From Phycisphaerales bacterium (lineage in GTDB: Bacteria; Planctomycetota; Phycisphaerae; Phycisphaerales; UBA1924), in assembly GCA_035627955.1 (NCBI GenBank), contig DASPKU010000018.1, positions 1-60,784 of the forward strand: a stretch of DNA of 60,784 nucleotides, in the 5' to 3' direction. The stretch's first letter is position 1; the number at the start of each line of letters is the position of its first letter. The position numbers and the translations under genes are program-made. This document shows, piece by piece, positions 33,449 to 42,242 of the stretch. The notes beneath the pieces were generated by a model, which worked only from the letters and a program-made list of their open reading frames with translations, was not told the origin of the DNA and made no database searches.

Positions 33449-35053
33449 ATGACCACCCCGATGCGTGCGTTCGTCCTTGCTGCCGCCGCGCTCCTGCCCA
33501 TGGGAGTCCTTGACCTCGCGCCCGGTGTCTCCTTCGCGCAACGCGCAGAGGCTCAGGAGGACTTCGTCTCCCGCGTCAACAACGAGTACCGCCCCATCTC
33601 CGCCACCAGGCGCAGCGACACCATCCTGCTGCCGCTGCTGGCCAAGATGGACAAGGCCCCCGCGGGCGTGAACACGCCCGACAAGGCGGCGCTGATGCCC
33701 GCCAACAGCCCCGAGTTCGCGGCGGCCGCCGAGTGGGCCCAGGCCCCCGCCCAGAAGGCCGTGCTTGAGGCCCTGCACAAGGTGGCCAGCGAGGCCGACT
33801 GGAAGCAGGCGTACGCCTTCGGACAGCCCTACGGAGCTGACGGCGTCAGCCCCGAGATCATCCGCACCGGCCTGTACACAGAGCTGGGCGACCCGCCCCT
33901 GCTGGCCGCGGCCAAGCACATGTACCTGCCCGCCCTGGACGCAATGGCTGCCCTGGCCAACGTCGAGGCGACCCGCCTCACCGCAGAGGGAAAAGCCGCC
34001 GACGCGGTGACCCTGATGATCGACCTCGCGTACTTCGGGCGGCAGATGGCCGACCGCCAGTTCTTCGCGGAGGTCGCCTGGGGCTTGGGGCTCATCGCGC
34101 ACGCCATGGAGCGGGCCCGCGACATCGCCTACACCGACCTGCGCGGCCAGCAGAAGTACGAGGTCACCCAGGTTCCCGACCAGATCAAGCGCCTCACCGA
34201 GTCCGAGCAGGGCTACATGAACCTCGAGCGGATCAAGTACCCGGTCGCCAACCGTGTCGCCGCCGAGCAGCTCAATGCTCGTCTGTATGGCGAGCGCGGC
34301 GCCATCAACGAGAACGTCTTCGCCGCCACGATGTCGCGCCTGGGTGCGAGCGACTTCCCCCTGCGGCTGTTCTCAGTCGCAGCCCAGTACCAGTCCGCCG
34401 CCAAGGCCCAGCTCAACGGCTTTGACGCCGCCGATAGCGTGCGCTCTGTGCACAACGACTTCCAGCGCCGCTGGACCACGCACTACTTCGACCGTCTCCG
34501 GGACATCAAGAGTGATTACGAGAAGCTCGACCGGGCCCGCGTCGCAGTGGTCGAGACCACCACGCCCAACATGGCACAGCTGATCGAGATGCGTCAGAAG
34601 GCAAAGGTCGAGGCCGCCGGCACCCGCATGTCCCTCGCCCTCGTGGCCTTCGCCGAGCACAACAAGAACCTCCCGCCCACGCTCGCATCGGTCCGCCCCC
34701 GCTGGATCGACCGCCTCGAGATCGACTACTACGACGCCGCCGTCGGACGCGGCGGCACGCCCTTCTTCAGCTACTTCATCCCCATGCCCAAGCCCAAGGA
34801 CCCCCGCGATGTCGCCAAGCCCCACGAGATGCAGGTCTACACCTCCCGCGGCGAAACCAACTTCAAGGTCAACCTCCAGAACGACGTGTGGGTGCTCTTC
34901 TCCATCGGCACCGATCAGCGCAGCAACGGCGCCCGCCGCATCCAGAACACCACCGACGTCGTGCAGGGCGCTGACTACCTCATGTGGCCCCCGGTCCTCA
35001 GCCTCTACCGCCAGCACCTGATCGATCGGGGCGACCTGAAGGTGACCGAGTAA
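33449..35053 (+). CDS. large exported protein of unknown function
   Basis: A 534-residue protein with a signal peptide ending around GVSFAQRAEAQ. The mature part is mostly helical (ADWKQAYAFGQPYGADGVSP; AAAKHMYLPALDAMAALAN) and ends with a strand-rich segment (ETNFKVNLQNDVWVLFSIGT). Proteins of this type appear as uncharacterised exported proteins in planctomycetes. No catalytic motif was seen. Confidence 0.75.
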   Translation: MTTPMRAFVLAAAALLPMGVLDLAPGVSFAQRAEAQEDFVSRVNNEYRPISATRRSDTILLPLLAKMDKAPAGVNTPDKAALMPANSPEFAAAAEWAQAPAQKAVLEALHKVASEADWKQAYAFGQPYGADGVSPEIIRTGLYTELGDPPLLAAAKHMYLPALDAMAALANVEATRLTAEGKAADAVTLMIDLAYFGRQMADRQFFAEVAWGLGLIAHAMERARDIAYTDLRGQQKYEVTQVPDQIKRLTESEQGYMNLERIKYPVANRVAAEQLNARLYGERGAINENVFAATMSRLGASDFPLRLFSVAAQYQSAAKAQLNGFDAADSVRSVHNDFQRRWTTHYFDRLRDIKSDYEKLDRARVAVVETTTPNMAQLIEMRQKAKVEAAGTRMSLALVAFAEHNKNLPPTLASVRPRWIDRLEIDYYDAAVGRGGTPFFSYFIPMPKPKDPRDVAKPHEMQVYTSRGETNFKVNLQNDVWVLFSIGTDQRSNGARRIQNTTDVVQGADYLMWPPVLSLYRQHLIDRGDLKVTE

Positions 35054-35141
35054 AAGGGCAAAGGGCAAAGGTTCAAAGGGCCAATCTGCCGACAGCGACA
35101 GCCCTCCTCATTTTCACTTTTCGCTTTTTACTTTTCGCTTT
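35052..35141. repeat. short purine-rich and pyrimidine-rich repeats before trxB
   Basis: Three AAAGGGC-like units at 35052-35082 and four CTTTTCGC/ACTTTT-like units at 35109-35141, leading into the trxB start. Low-complexity gap filler; it provides no clear ribosome site. Confidence 0.7.
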
Positions 35142-35146
35142 CCCCC

Positions 35147-36124
35147 ATGCCCGATCCCATCCACAAGGTCGTCATCATCGGCTCCGGCCCCGCCGGCTGG
35201 ACCGCCGCCATCTACGCCGCCCGAGCCGCGCTCAACCCCGTCGTCTACATCGGCACCCCCCGCCAGGACCCCGGCCCCGTCCTCCCCGGCGGCCAGCTCA
35301 TGCTGACCACCGAGGTTGAGAACTACCCCGGTTTCCCCCACGGCGTGATGGGCCCGCAGCTGATGGACCTCTTCCGCGCCCAGGCCGAGCGGCTCAAGAC
35401 GACCATCATCGAAGACGACATCAAGCGCTGCGACTTCTCCACACGCCCATTCACGCTCTACCCCGAGAGCGGCCCGCCGGTGAAGGCCATGTCCGTGATC
35501 ATCGCGACCGGCGCCCAGGCCAACTGGCTGGGCCTGGAGAACGAGATGCGGCTGGCCCTCAGCGGCGGCGGCGTGTCCGCGTGCGCTGTCTGCGACGGCG
35601 CGCTCCCCATCTTCCGCAACCAGGAGCTCGCGGTGGTGGGGGGCGGCGACACCGCCATGGAAGAGGCAACCTATCTCACCAAGTTCGCCAGCACCGTGCA
35701 CATCATCCACCGGCGCGACAGCTTCCGCGCCAGCAAGATCATGCAGCAGCGGCTGCTCAGCCGCCCCAACGTCAAGGTCCACTGGAACAAGCAGGTGGCC
35801 GACGTCCTGGGCGGCGAAAAGATCGAGGGTGTGCTCCTCCAGGACACCGTCACCGGCGAGAAGACGCAGCTCACGGTGAAGGGTCTCTTCATCGCGATCG
35901 GCCACACGCCCGCGACCAGGTTCCTCAAGGACACCGGGCTCGAGTTCACCGACAAGGGCTACATCGACCTCAAGCATCGCGGTAGCCACACCAACATCCC
36001 CGGCGTCTTCGCCGCCGGCGACGTCGCCGACGCCGAGTACCGTCAGGCGATCACCGCCGCGGGCATGGGCTGCCAGGCCGCCCTCGACGCCGAGCGCTGG
36101 CTCGCCGCGCAGGGCGTTGACTAG
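35147..36124 (+). CDS. trxB: thioredoxin-disulfide reductase
   Basis: A 325-residue FAD/NADPH enzyme that reduces thioredoxin. Motifs are VVIIGSGPAGWTAAIYAARA, PGGQLMLTTEVENYPGFP, the redox pair in SACAVCDGALP (family usually CATC), VVGGGDTAMEEATYLT and GVFAAGDVADAEYRQAITAAG. The start at ATG 35147 begins directly in the conserved fold. Confidence 0.95.
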   Translation: MPDPIHKVVIIGSGPAGWTAAIYAARAALNPVVYIGTPRQDPGPVLPGGQLMLTTEVENYPGFPHGVMGPQLMDLFRAQAERLKTTIIEDDIKRCDFSTRPFTLYPESGPPVKAMSVIIATGAQANWLGLENEMRLALSGGGVSACAVCDGALPIFRNQELAVVGGGDTAMEEATYLTKFASTVHIIHRRDSFRASKIMQQRLLSRPNVKVHWNKQVADVLGGEKIEGVLLQDTVTGEKTQLTVKGLFIAIGHTPATRFLKDTGLEFTDKGYIDLKHRGSHTNIPGVFAAGDVADAEYRQAITAAGMGCQAALDAERWLAAQGVD

Positions 36125-36246
36125 CCCGCCGCAACCCCTTGCGTCCCAGCAACTTGCCGATATCCTGCAAGCCGCGTGTCACCCGCGACATGCGCCCCGG
36201 GGGCGCCTTCCGCCGCGCCCCATCCGTCCTTCGAGAGAGAGCACAC

Positions 36247-36816
36247 ATGAAGACCGCAGCCCTCACCACGGCTATCGCCGCAGCCCTCGCGGCTCCCGCC
36301 CTCGCCCAACCCCACCACATGAACGAAATGATGCTCGACTGGCACCTCGCCAGCAACCGCATCCACGTTCACGCCCACGGCGAGCCCATGCCCTGGCACG
36401 TGCCGCCGTCAGTGTTCGCCGGCGTCAACGGCTGGGCCGCGGCCGATATCGGCTTCACCTCCGCCGAGACCGCCCACCCGCACCTGGGCACCGACGTCTT
36501 CCCCCCGAGCGTTGATATCCGCGCCATCCTCGTCTCCAGCAGCCCCGGCATCCACGTCTTCGGCGCCGGTGGTCCGCTGCCCGTGGGCGGCGAGATTGTC
36601 CTCGGCTCCCCGGTCATCCACCACATGCCGGTCTGGAACATCACCAGCACCACGCCGGGCGAGATCAAGACAATGACGTGGCGGTTCCGCGACGCCTCCG
36701 GCTTCCTCGCCGACAGCGCCCCCTTCACCATCAGCCTCACCGCCGTCCCAGCCCCCAGCGCCGCCCTAATGCTCACGGCCGGCCTCGCAGGCCTCGCCAC
36801 CCGCCGCCGCCGCTAA
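36247..36816 (+). CDS. PEP-CTERM-like exported protein
   Basis: A 189-residue protein with a signal peptide (MKTAALTTAIAAALAAPALA), a mature domain rich in His and aromatic residues (HHMNEMMLDWHLASNRIHVH) and a C-terminal sorting tail: VPAPSAAL, a hydrophobic stretch, then RRRR. Such tails are processed by exosortase-type systems. Function of the domain unknown. GAGAGAG precedes the ATG. Confidence 0.85.
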   Translation: MKTAALTTAIAAALAAPALAQPHHMNEMMLDWHLASNRIHVHAHGEPMPWHVPPSVFAGVNGWAAADIGFTSAETAHPHLGTDVFPPSVDIRAILVSSSPGIHVFGAGGPLPVGGEIVLGSPVIHHMPVWNITSTTPGEIKTMTWRFRDASGFLADSAPFTISLTAVPAPSAALMLTAGLAGLATRRRR

Positions 36817-36903
36817 GAACCACTACCGATAGGAACCGCGACCGTAGGGGAGCGCTCGGCCCGGCGCGGGCCGACCTCTTCTCTTCTCAACTCAGGAAAC
36901 AAA

Positions 36904-36941
36904 AGAGGCCCGGCGCATCGCGCCGGGCCTTCTCGTTTTCA
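36904..36941. terminator. bidirectional terminator between convergent genes
   Basis: GGCCCGGCGC / GCGCCGGGCC stem with a 3-base loop, then TTCTCGTTTTC on the plus strand and A-rich sequence on the other side. It separates the converging PEP-CTERM and CHRD genes. Confidence 0.88.
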
Positions 36942-36954
36942 GATCCAATCAGCC

Positions 36955-38565
36955 TCAGCAGGGCGTCCCGCCCAGCACGCGGAAGAACGCCTCGATGTCC
37001 TGATCGGTGCCGATGTCCCCGTCACCGTTGAAGTCGCTGCCCTGGCAGAAGCAGGTGTCGCAGCAGTTCCCGCCCAGGCAGGCGAAGAACGCCTCGATGT
37101 CCTGGTCTGTGCCCGAGTCGCCGTCGCCGTTGAAGTCCTGCGGCCCGCACTCGTTGCCGGGGCAGCCGCCGGTAACGGTCAGCTTCGCCGCGGTGCTAGC
37201 CATGCCGCCGCAGGAGTTGCTCACCACGCAGTCATAGCTGCCCTGCTCGGCCGCGGTCGCAGGGTTGATGGTGAGTGTCGCGGAGTTCACGCCAGAGAAG
37301 GAGGCCGCGTTGCTCAGGGGCGAGCCGTTGCGCCGCCACTGGTAGTTGGGCCCGCCGCCGCCGCGGGGGTTGGCCGCCACCGTGAACTGGGCCGAGCCGC
37401 CGCTGGTAACTGTGACGTCCGTGGGGTTGGTGGTCACCAGTGGCGAGCAGGGGAAGAGCGAGGGCCAGAAGATCTGCCCGCGCACCTCGCCGCCGCCGAA
37501 GTTCACCGTGTGAATGTTCACGTACGTGCTGGCATCGAGCACCGCCGCGGCATTGGCCGCGCCGAAGGTCCACGTCCCGCGCTTGGGGCTGCCCGCCGGC
37601 AGCGTGTGCACCACGCCGGCGTTCGCGCCCACCGGGGCGTAGCCATGGATGTGCGCCGCCGTCTCGTTGCTCGAGAGGCTCAGGCGCCGGATGTCGTACC
37701 CGAGAATGTTGTTCGCCCGGTCCAGCGAGATCAGGGCCCCGCCCGTGGCGGGCGTCGTCACCGGCCCGACCTCCTGCTGCCCGTCGATCGGGTTCACGCT
37801 GAACACGATTTGTCCACGCAGCTCGCCCCCGCCATTGTTGACGGTGTGGATGTTGACGTATGTCATCCCGTCGATGATCCGCTGCTCCTGCGCCTCCGTG
37901 TAGTTCCACACGCCCACCTTGGGGTTGGCTGCGGGGAGCCCGTGCAGCACGCCCGAACTGGTCCCCGGCATGCTGAACCCGTGGATGTGCGCGGCTGTCT
38001 CCGCAGACGCGAGGCCGCCGTAAGAGATGTAGTACCGCAGCGTGTTCGCCGTGGCATCGATGTTGAACAGCGCGAACCCGCGCCCAGGCAGCGCCAACGG
38101 GGGCACCTCCTGGCCGGTATCGAGCTCCGCATGCCCCGACACAATCTGGCCGCGGATCTCGCCGCCGCCGAAGTTCGTCGTGTGCACGTTGACGTAGGTG
38201 CGCCCGTTGAGGATGTCGTTCTCCTGGGCCTCGGCGTAGTTCCACACGCCCACCTTCACCGGGCCCGAGGGGAGGGCATGCACCACGCCCGAGTTCACCC
38301 CGGGGTCGCTCATGCCGTGGATGTGGGCGGCCGTCTCTGCGCTGGTGAGGCCCGCGTACACGATCCGGTAGCTCATCGTGTTCGCGACGGTGTCGATCAC
38401 GAAGCGCCCGTAGCCCTGCGCGGTGGACGCGTTGGTGGGCACCTCCTGCATCGCGCTCAACACCGCCACGCGGGTGTATATCTCCGCGTCAGCCATCGGT
38501 GCAAGGGCAGCCAGCGCCAGAGCGGCCGGCGCGAACGTACGAAGTGCAATGGTCCTGATCCCCAT
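36955..38565 (-). CDS. exported protein with three CHRD domains, an Ig-like domain and a dockerin-like tail
   Basis: A 536-residue protein. After the signal peptide (ends ALAPMADA) come three CHRD repeats, each with ETAAHIHG, VVH.LP and YVN.HT...GGGE.RGQI (about 30-380). An Ig-like domain with PTDVTVTSGGSAQF and GSYDCVVSNSCGG follows, then two GDGDxGTDQDIEAFF modules and a final LGGTPC. CHRD domains are extracellular modules; the tail resembles what I recall as GC-type dockerin anchoring. Start at ATG 38565 with AGGAGG upstream. Confidence 0.92.
   Translation of the reverse strand: MGIRTIALRTFAPAALALAALAPMADAEIYTRVAVLSAMQEVPTNASTAQGYGRFVIDTVANTMSYRIVYAGLTSAETAAHIHGMSDPGVNSGVVHALPSGPVKVGVWNYAEAQENDILNGRTYVNVHTTNFGGGEIRGQIVSGHAELDTGQEVPPLALPGRGFALFNIDATANTLRYYISYGGLASAETAAHIHGFSMPGTSSGVLHGLPAANPKVGVWNYTEAQEQRIIDGMTYVNIHTVNNGGGELRGQIVFSVNPIDGQQEVGPVTTPATGGALISLDRANNILGYDIRRLSLSSNETAAHIHGYAPVGANAGVVHTLPAGSPKRGTWTFGAANAAAVLDASTYVNIHTVNFGGGEVRGQIFWPSLFPCSPLVTTNPTDVTVTSGGSAQFTVAANPRGGGGPNYQWRRNGSPLSNAASFSGVNSATLTINPATAAEQGSYDCVVSNSCGGMASTAAKLTVTGGCPGNECGPQDFNGDGDSGTDQDIEAFFACLGGNCCDTCFCQGSDFNGDGDIGTDQDIEAFFRVLGGTPC
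36958..37150 (-). repeat. dockerin-like double module (copy 1)
   Basis: Two units of DFNGDGDxGTDQDIEAFF joined by a CCDTCFC linker. The DNA is close to that of copies at 51959, 54675 and 55571. Confidence 0.9.
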
Positions 38566-38751
38566 GAGTGGTCCTCCTGTAAGGCGGCATGGTACCGCAA
38601 GGTCTGCGGATTCCCATGTGATCTGCACGCCCCGCCATTGCGACTCCCGCGCTGTTTTCCGCGAAGATCGTGCAAGGAACCGCCCTGGTGCGACACATCG
38701 GACGCCACCCCTGTTGGTCCGGATTCCCGCTCTCCGGTACCATGGGCCCCC

Positions 38752-39735
38752 ATGCCCCTGACCCGCGCCCTTGGCGCCCTCATCCTGCTGCTCTCAATCC
38801 TGCTCGCTCACCCGAGCGCCCTCGCCCAGACAACACCCCCGTCGCCCCACACCGACGTCACCGTCGGCATGTACGTCGTGCAGCTCGACGATCCTTCCCT
38901 CAAAGACCGCCAGTTCACGGCCGTGTTCTGGCTGTGGTTCCGCTGGAAGGGCGACAAGGACCTCAACCCCCTGAAGAAGTTCGAGGTCGTCGGCGGGCAG
39001 GTCGAGGGGCTCGAGAATGAGGAGACGGTGGTGGGGGGTGAGGGCGGCGTGCACTACCAGTGCGCTAAGGTCCGCGCCCGCATCACCCAGGAGTTCGACG
39101 TCACCCGCTTCCCCATCGATGACCACACCCTCGAGATCTCCGTCGAGGAGACCAGCGACGGCATCGAGGTCATCCGATACGTGCCCGACGCCCGCAACAG
39201 CAAGCTCCAGGAGTCCATCGCTCTCGCGGGCTGGCGCATCGGCACCACTGCCGCGGTCGTCGCCACCCACAACTACGCCAGTACCTTCGGGGACCCCGCG
39301 CAGCCCGAGGACGGCAAGAGCAGCTACGCCCGCTTCACGCTCCAGGTCCCGGTCGACCGCCCCGGCATCGGCTACCCCATCAAGATGTTCTGGAGCCTCT
39401 ACCTCAGCGTCTTCGTCGCCATCCTCGCCTTCAACATCAAGCCGATCGACCTTGACCCCCGTTTCGGCCTGGGCGTCGGCGCCGTCTTCGCGGCCATGGC
39501 CTCCGCCTACGTCATCAGCTCCAGCCTGCCAGACGGCAACCAGGTCACCCTCGCCGACAAGGTCGTCATGATCGCGATCGGCTTCATCGTGACCAGCATC
39601 ATCCAGTCGATCATCTCGCTGCGGCTGTTCCAGGCCGGCAAGGAAGCAGCGTGCGCCCGCCTCGACCGCCTCTCCTTCTTTGTCTTCACGCTGGCGTACG
39701 CGGGCATCAACGTCTGGCTGCTCCGCGCAGCCTGA
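38752..39735 (+). CDS. pentameric ligand-gated ion channel homologue
   Basis: A 327-residue protein. A signal peptide (LLLSILLAHPSALA) precedes a beta-rich extracellular domain with DVTVGMYVVQLDDPSLKDRQ, AVFWLWFRW, and the family hallmark RFPIDDHTLEISVEE. Four membrane helices follow at about 200-222, 230-252, 260-284 and 300-322. This is the layout of prokaryotic Cys-loop-receptor relatives (GLIC/ELIC type), without the Cys-loop cysteines. Ligand and ion unknown. The stop codon runs into a REP-like repeat. Confidence 0.8.
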   Translation: MPLTRALGALILLLSILLAHPSALAQTTPPSPHTDVTVGMYVVQLDDPSLKDRQFTAVFWLWFRWKGDKDLNPLKKFEVVGGQVEGLENEETVVGGEGGVHYQCAKVRARITQEFDVTRFPIDDHTLEISVEETSDGIEVIRYVPDARNSKLQESIALAGWRIGTTAAVVATHNYASTFGDPAQPEDGKSSYARFTLQVPVDRPGIGYPIKMFWSLYLSVFVAILAFNIKPIDLDPRFGLGVGAVFAAMASAYVISSSLPDGNQVTLADKVVMIAIGFIVTSIIQSIISLRLFQAGKEAACARLDRLSFFVFTLAYAGINVWLLRAA

Positions 39736-39763
39736 AAGAGCCGATCGCGCAAGCGATCGAACG
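39735..39763. repeat. fourth copy of the REP-like palindrome
   Basis: AAAGAGC followed by GATCGCGCAAGCGATC and GAACG, beginning at the end of the channel gene stop codon. Same element as at 15629-15756. Confidence 0.85.
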
Positions 39764-39876
39764 CTCGCGCCCTCAGCGCGTCCCTGCATACGACGTCACC
39801 CTTGCGCGGCGGTACACCGCTCCCCGCCTGCTTACCATTTCCCCTCACTTCTCACTGAACCCCGCGGAGCCCATCG

Positions 39877-41034
39877 ATGAAGACCCTCTGCCTCCTCCTG
39901 CTTCTCGCCGGAACCACCGCCGCGTGCGGCCAGACCAACGCGCCCGCCGCCAAGCCCCAGACGCTTTCCAAGACCGGCATCGACTTCCGCCATCAGGCCG
40001 AGGACGTAGTGACCGGGGTCAAGGTGCCGTGGGCCATCGTGTTCGACCCTGCCGGCCGCATGTTCTTCACCGAGCGCGCGGGGCGCGTCCGCGTGTACGA
40101 GAACGGCAAGCTGCGGGAAGAACCCTACTTCACCGTCCCGGACGTGCTGGTCGCCAGCGAGACCGGCCTCATGGGCATGTGCCTGCACCCGGACTACAAG
40201 ACCAACAAGTACGTCTACCTCGCCTTCGGTTACAAGGGGGAGGGGAGGGACGTGCGCGTGGTCCGCTACGTAGACACCGGCTCGACGCTCCAGCAGGACA
40301 AGGTCATCGTGTCGGGCATCGGCGTGAAGGGCAATCACTCCGGCTGCCAGATCGCCTTCGGCCCCGACGGCAAGCTCTACATCTCCACCGGCGAAATGTT
40401 CGAGCAGGACCGCGCCCAGGACCTCAAGGACCTTGGCGGCAAATTCCTCCGCGTCAATGACGACGGCACCGCTCCCGATGACAACCCCTTCGTGAAGACC
40501 GAGGGCGCCCGCCCCGAGATATGGACCCTCGGCAACCGCAACCCGCAGGGCTTCGACTGGCACCCCGACACCAAGGAGCTCTTCTCCACCGAGCACGGCC
40601 CCTCCGGCGAGGTACGCGATGGCTCCCGCCCCGCTGGCGGTGGCGACGAGTTCAACCACATCCAGAAGGGCAAGAACTACGGCTGGCCCGAGATCTTCTA
40701 TGACCAGAAGAAGGAGGGGATGGAGTCGCCCCTGGTCCTGTGGCGTCGGCCCACCATGGCCCCCGGCGGCGGCTGCTTCTACGACGGGGAAAAGTTCCCC
40801 GAGCTCAAGGGCAAGTACCTCGCCGCGTGCCTGTTGGGGCAGCAGATCCGCTGCATCACCCTCGACGGCAGCAAGGTGACCTCCGATGACACCCTGCTGA
40901 CCGGCTACGGGCGGGTGCGGGCGATCACCGTGGGTCCGGATGGGTTCATCTACTTCTCCACCAGCAACCGCGACGGGCGCGGGCGCGCCGGCGAGACCGA
41001 CGATCGCATCGTGCGGCTTAAGCCTTTATCCTGA
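39877..41034 (+). CDS. PQQ-dependent sugar dehydrogenase (soluble GDH/YliI family), lipoprotein
   Basis: A 385-residue protein with a lipoprotein signal (LLLLAGTTAACG) and a six-bladed propeller. Family motifs are VPWAIVFDPAGRMFFTERAG, GLMGMCLHPDYKTNKYVYL, NHSGCQIAFGPDGKLYIS, IWTLGNRNPQGFDWHP and STEHGPSGEVRDG. It oxidises sugars in the periplasm with PQQ; the true substrate is unknown, and no PQQ synthesis genes are in view. A terminator follows. Confidence 0.92.
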   Translation: MKTLCLLLLLAGTTAACGQTNAPAAKPQTLSKTGIDFRHQAEDVVTGVKVPWAIVFDPAGRMFFTERAGRVRVYENGKLREEPYFTVPDVLVASETGLMGMCLHPDYKTNKYVYLAFGYKGEGRDVRVVRYVDTGSTLQQDKVIVSGIGVKGNHSGCQIAFGPDGKLYISTGEMFEQDRAQDLKDLGGKFLRVNDDGTAPDDNPFVKTEGARPEIWTLGNRNPQGFDWHPDTKELFSTEHGPSGEVRDGSRPAGGGDEFNHIQKGKNYGWPEIFYDQKKEGMESPLVLWRRPTMAPGGGCFYDGEKFPELKGKYLAACLLGQQIRCITLDGSKVTSDDTLLTGYGRVRAITVGPDGFIYFSTSNRDGRGRAGETDDRIVRLKPLS

Positions 41035-41060
41035 AACAGCTTACGGTTTGCTTCCCCGGC

Positions 41061-41091
41061 AACACCCCCTCCTTTGGAGGGGGTGTTTTCA
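41061..41091 (+). terminator. rho-independent terminator after the sugar dehydrogenase
   Basis: AACACCCCCTCC / GGAGGGGGTGTT stem with a 3-base TTT loop, then TTC. Confidence 0.9.
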
Positions 41092-41409
41092 TTCCGGTCG
41101 CCGCAAGCCAGCGCGAACTGGCGCGGCACCCAGCCTCCGTTCAGAAAAAAACCTCGAAAGAACCGGAATGCGCAAGTTTCGCCGCTCCGCACCCTTACAG
41201 GATCCTCGCCGACAAAATCCAGAAACTTGGTGGCATTTCTCAAAACACCACTTCCCTTCCGCCCCCCTGTCTGGTAAAAACCTCCCCTGAGAGACGACTT
41301 TCGCGGTCCAAGGTTCGCTCATGGCCTGTTTCCAAACCGCCGGCCACGGGTGAGACGGCAAGCCGCGATTCAAGAGGTGCTGCCCGCAAGGGCAGAAAGA
41401 GAGAGACAC
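41092..41409. other. gene-free leader region before two PEP-CTERM genes
   Basis: No supported gene. Close to the start of the next gene is a small hairpin (CTGCCCGCAAGGGCAG, 41391-41396 side included) and a GAAAGAGAGAGAC ribosome-site region. Probably a promoter and 5' untranslated region. Confidence 0.45.
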
Positions 41410-42141
41410 ATGAAGCTCAATGGGTTGATGCTGGTTGCTGGTCTGGTGGTCGCGTCGGGGGTGACGACTGCTCGGGCCGATGTTCCCTGGAACGTCCCCA
41501 ACGGCAGCAACACCGTGCTCTCCTGGCAGAACGGGCGCAGCGATAACGGCCTGTTCGGAAGCAACGTGACCGTCATCGGTGACACGTTCTTCTTCGTCAC
41601 CAACGAGAACTTCGACGCCGCCGCGTCCAACGGCGGCCAGATCACCAAGAGCGACACGCTCCGCGTGACCGTGCACGCTCAGCCCGGCCGGTTCTTCACC
41701 GAGGTGATCTTCGCCTCGCAGGGCAACTACTACGTCTACGGCTCCAACTCGTCGGTCGACGTGCAGGGCAACCTCACGATCAACGACCGCAACTCCCCCC
41801 GCACCGTCAGCGACGCGTTCTCGACGGTCGTCGCCCCCGACGCGGGCTCGGCCGGCAACGCTACCACCATGCCCGTCGTGGGCATGGACGCTGACCAGTA
41901 CGGCACCTGGTACGGCGGCTCCACGGTCGACTTCTCGCTCTTCGGCTTCCCGCCGGTGACCAGCCTCGACCTCATCTTCACCAACACCATCATCGCCATC
42001 TCCGCCCCGGGCGAGACGGCCTCCATCATCACCCTGCCGAACACGCAGGGCTCCTTCTCTCTGAGCATCGTCCCGGCCCCCTCGGCCGCAGCGCTCCTCG
42101 GCCTCGCCGGTCTCGGCCTGGCCAGCCGCCGCCGCCGCTGA
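41410..42141 (+). CDS. PEP-CTERM-like exported protein (tandem copy 1)
   Basis: A 243-residue protein with a signal peptide ending VTTARA, a single beta-sandwich-like domain (SDNGLFGSNVTVIGDTFFFV; SDTLRVTVHAQPGRFFTEV) and a sorting tail with VPAPSAAALLG, a hydrophobic helix and RRRR. Its neighbour at 42243 shares the same plan (FGNPVIAGNTFIFTPSNF; TDTLQVTIAAINGPITGVI), so the two are diverged tandem paralogues. Function unknown. Confidence 0.86.
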   Translation: MKLNGLMLVAGLVVASGVTTARADVPWNVPNGSNTVLSWQNGRSDNGLFGSNVTVIGDTFFFVTNENFDAAASNGGQITKSDTLRVTVHAQPGRFFTEVIFASQGNYYVYGSNSSVDVQGNLTINDRNSPRTVSDAFSTVVAPDAGSAGNATTMPVVGMDADQYGTWYGGSTVDFSLFGFPPVTSLDLIFTNTIIAISAPGETASIITLPNTQGSFSLSIVPAPSAAALLGLAGLGLASRRRR

Positions 42142-42242
42142 TCCTGTCGCCCTTGGCGAAACCCGCTTGCTGACGGCGGGGTTCGCTCTTGCTCAAACCC
42201 GTTTGTTCTCGGAACACCTGTAGACGGATGGAGAGAAGAGAG

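Noticed and set aside
37510-38751. Long N-terminal extension of the channel protein frame
   Set aside because: It is antisense to the CHRD gene; the signal peptide starts at ATG 38752.
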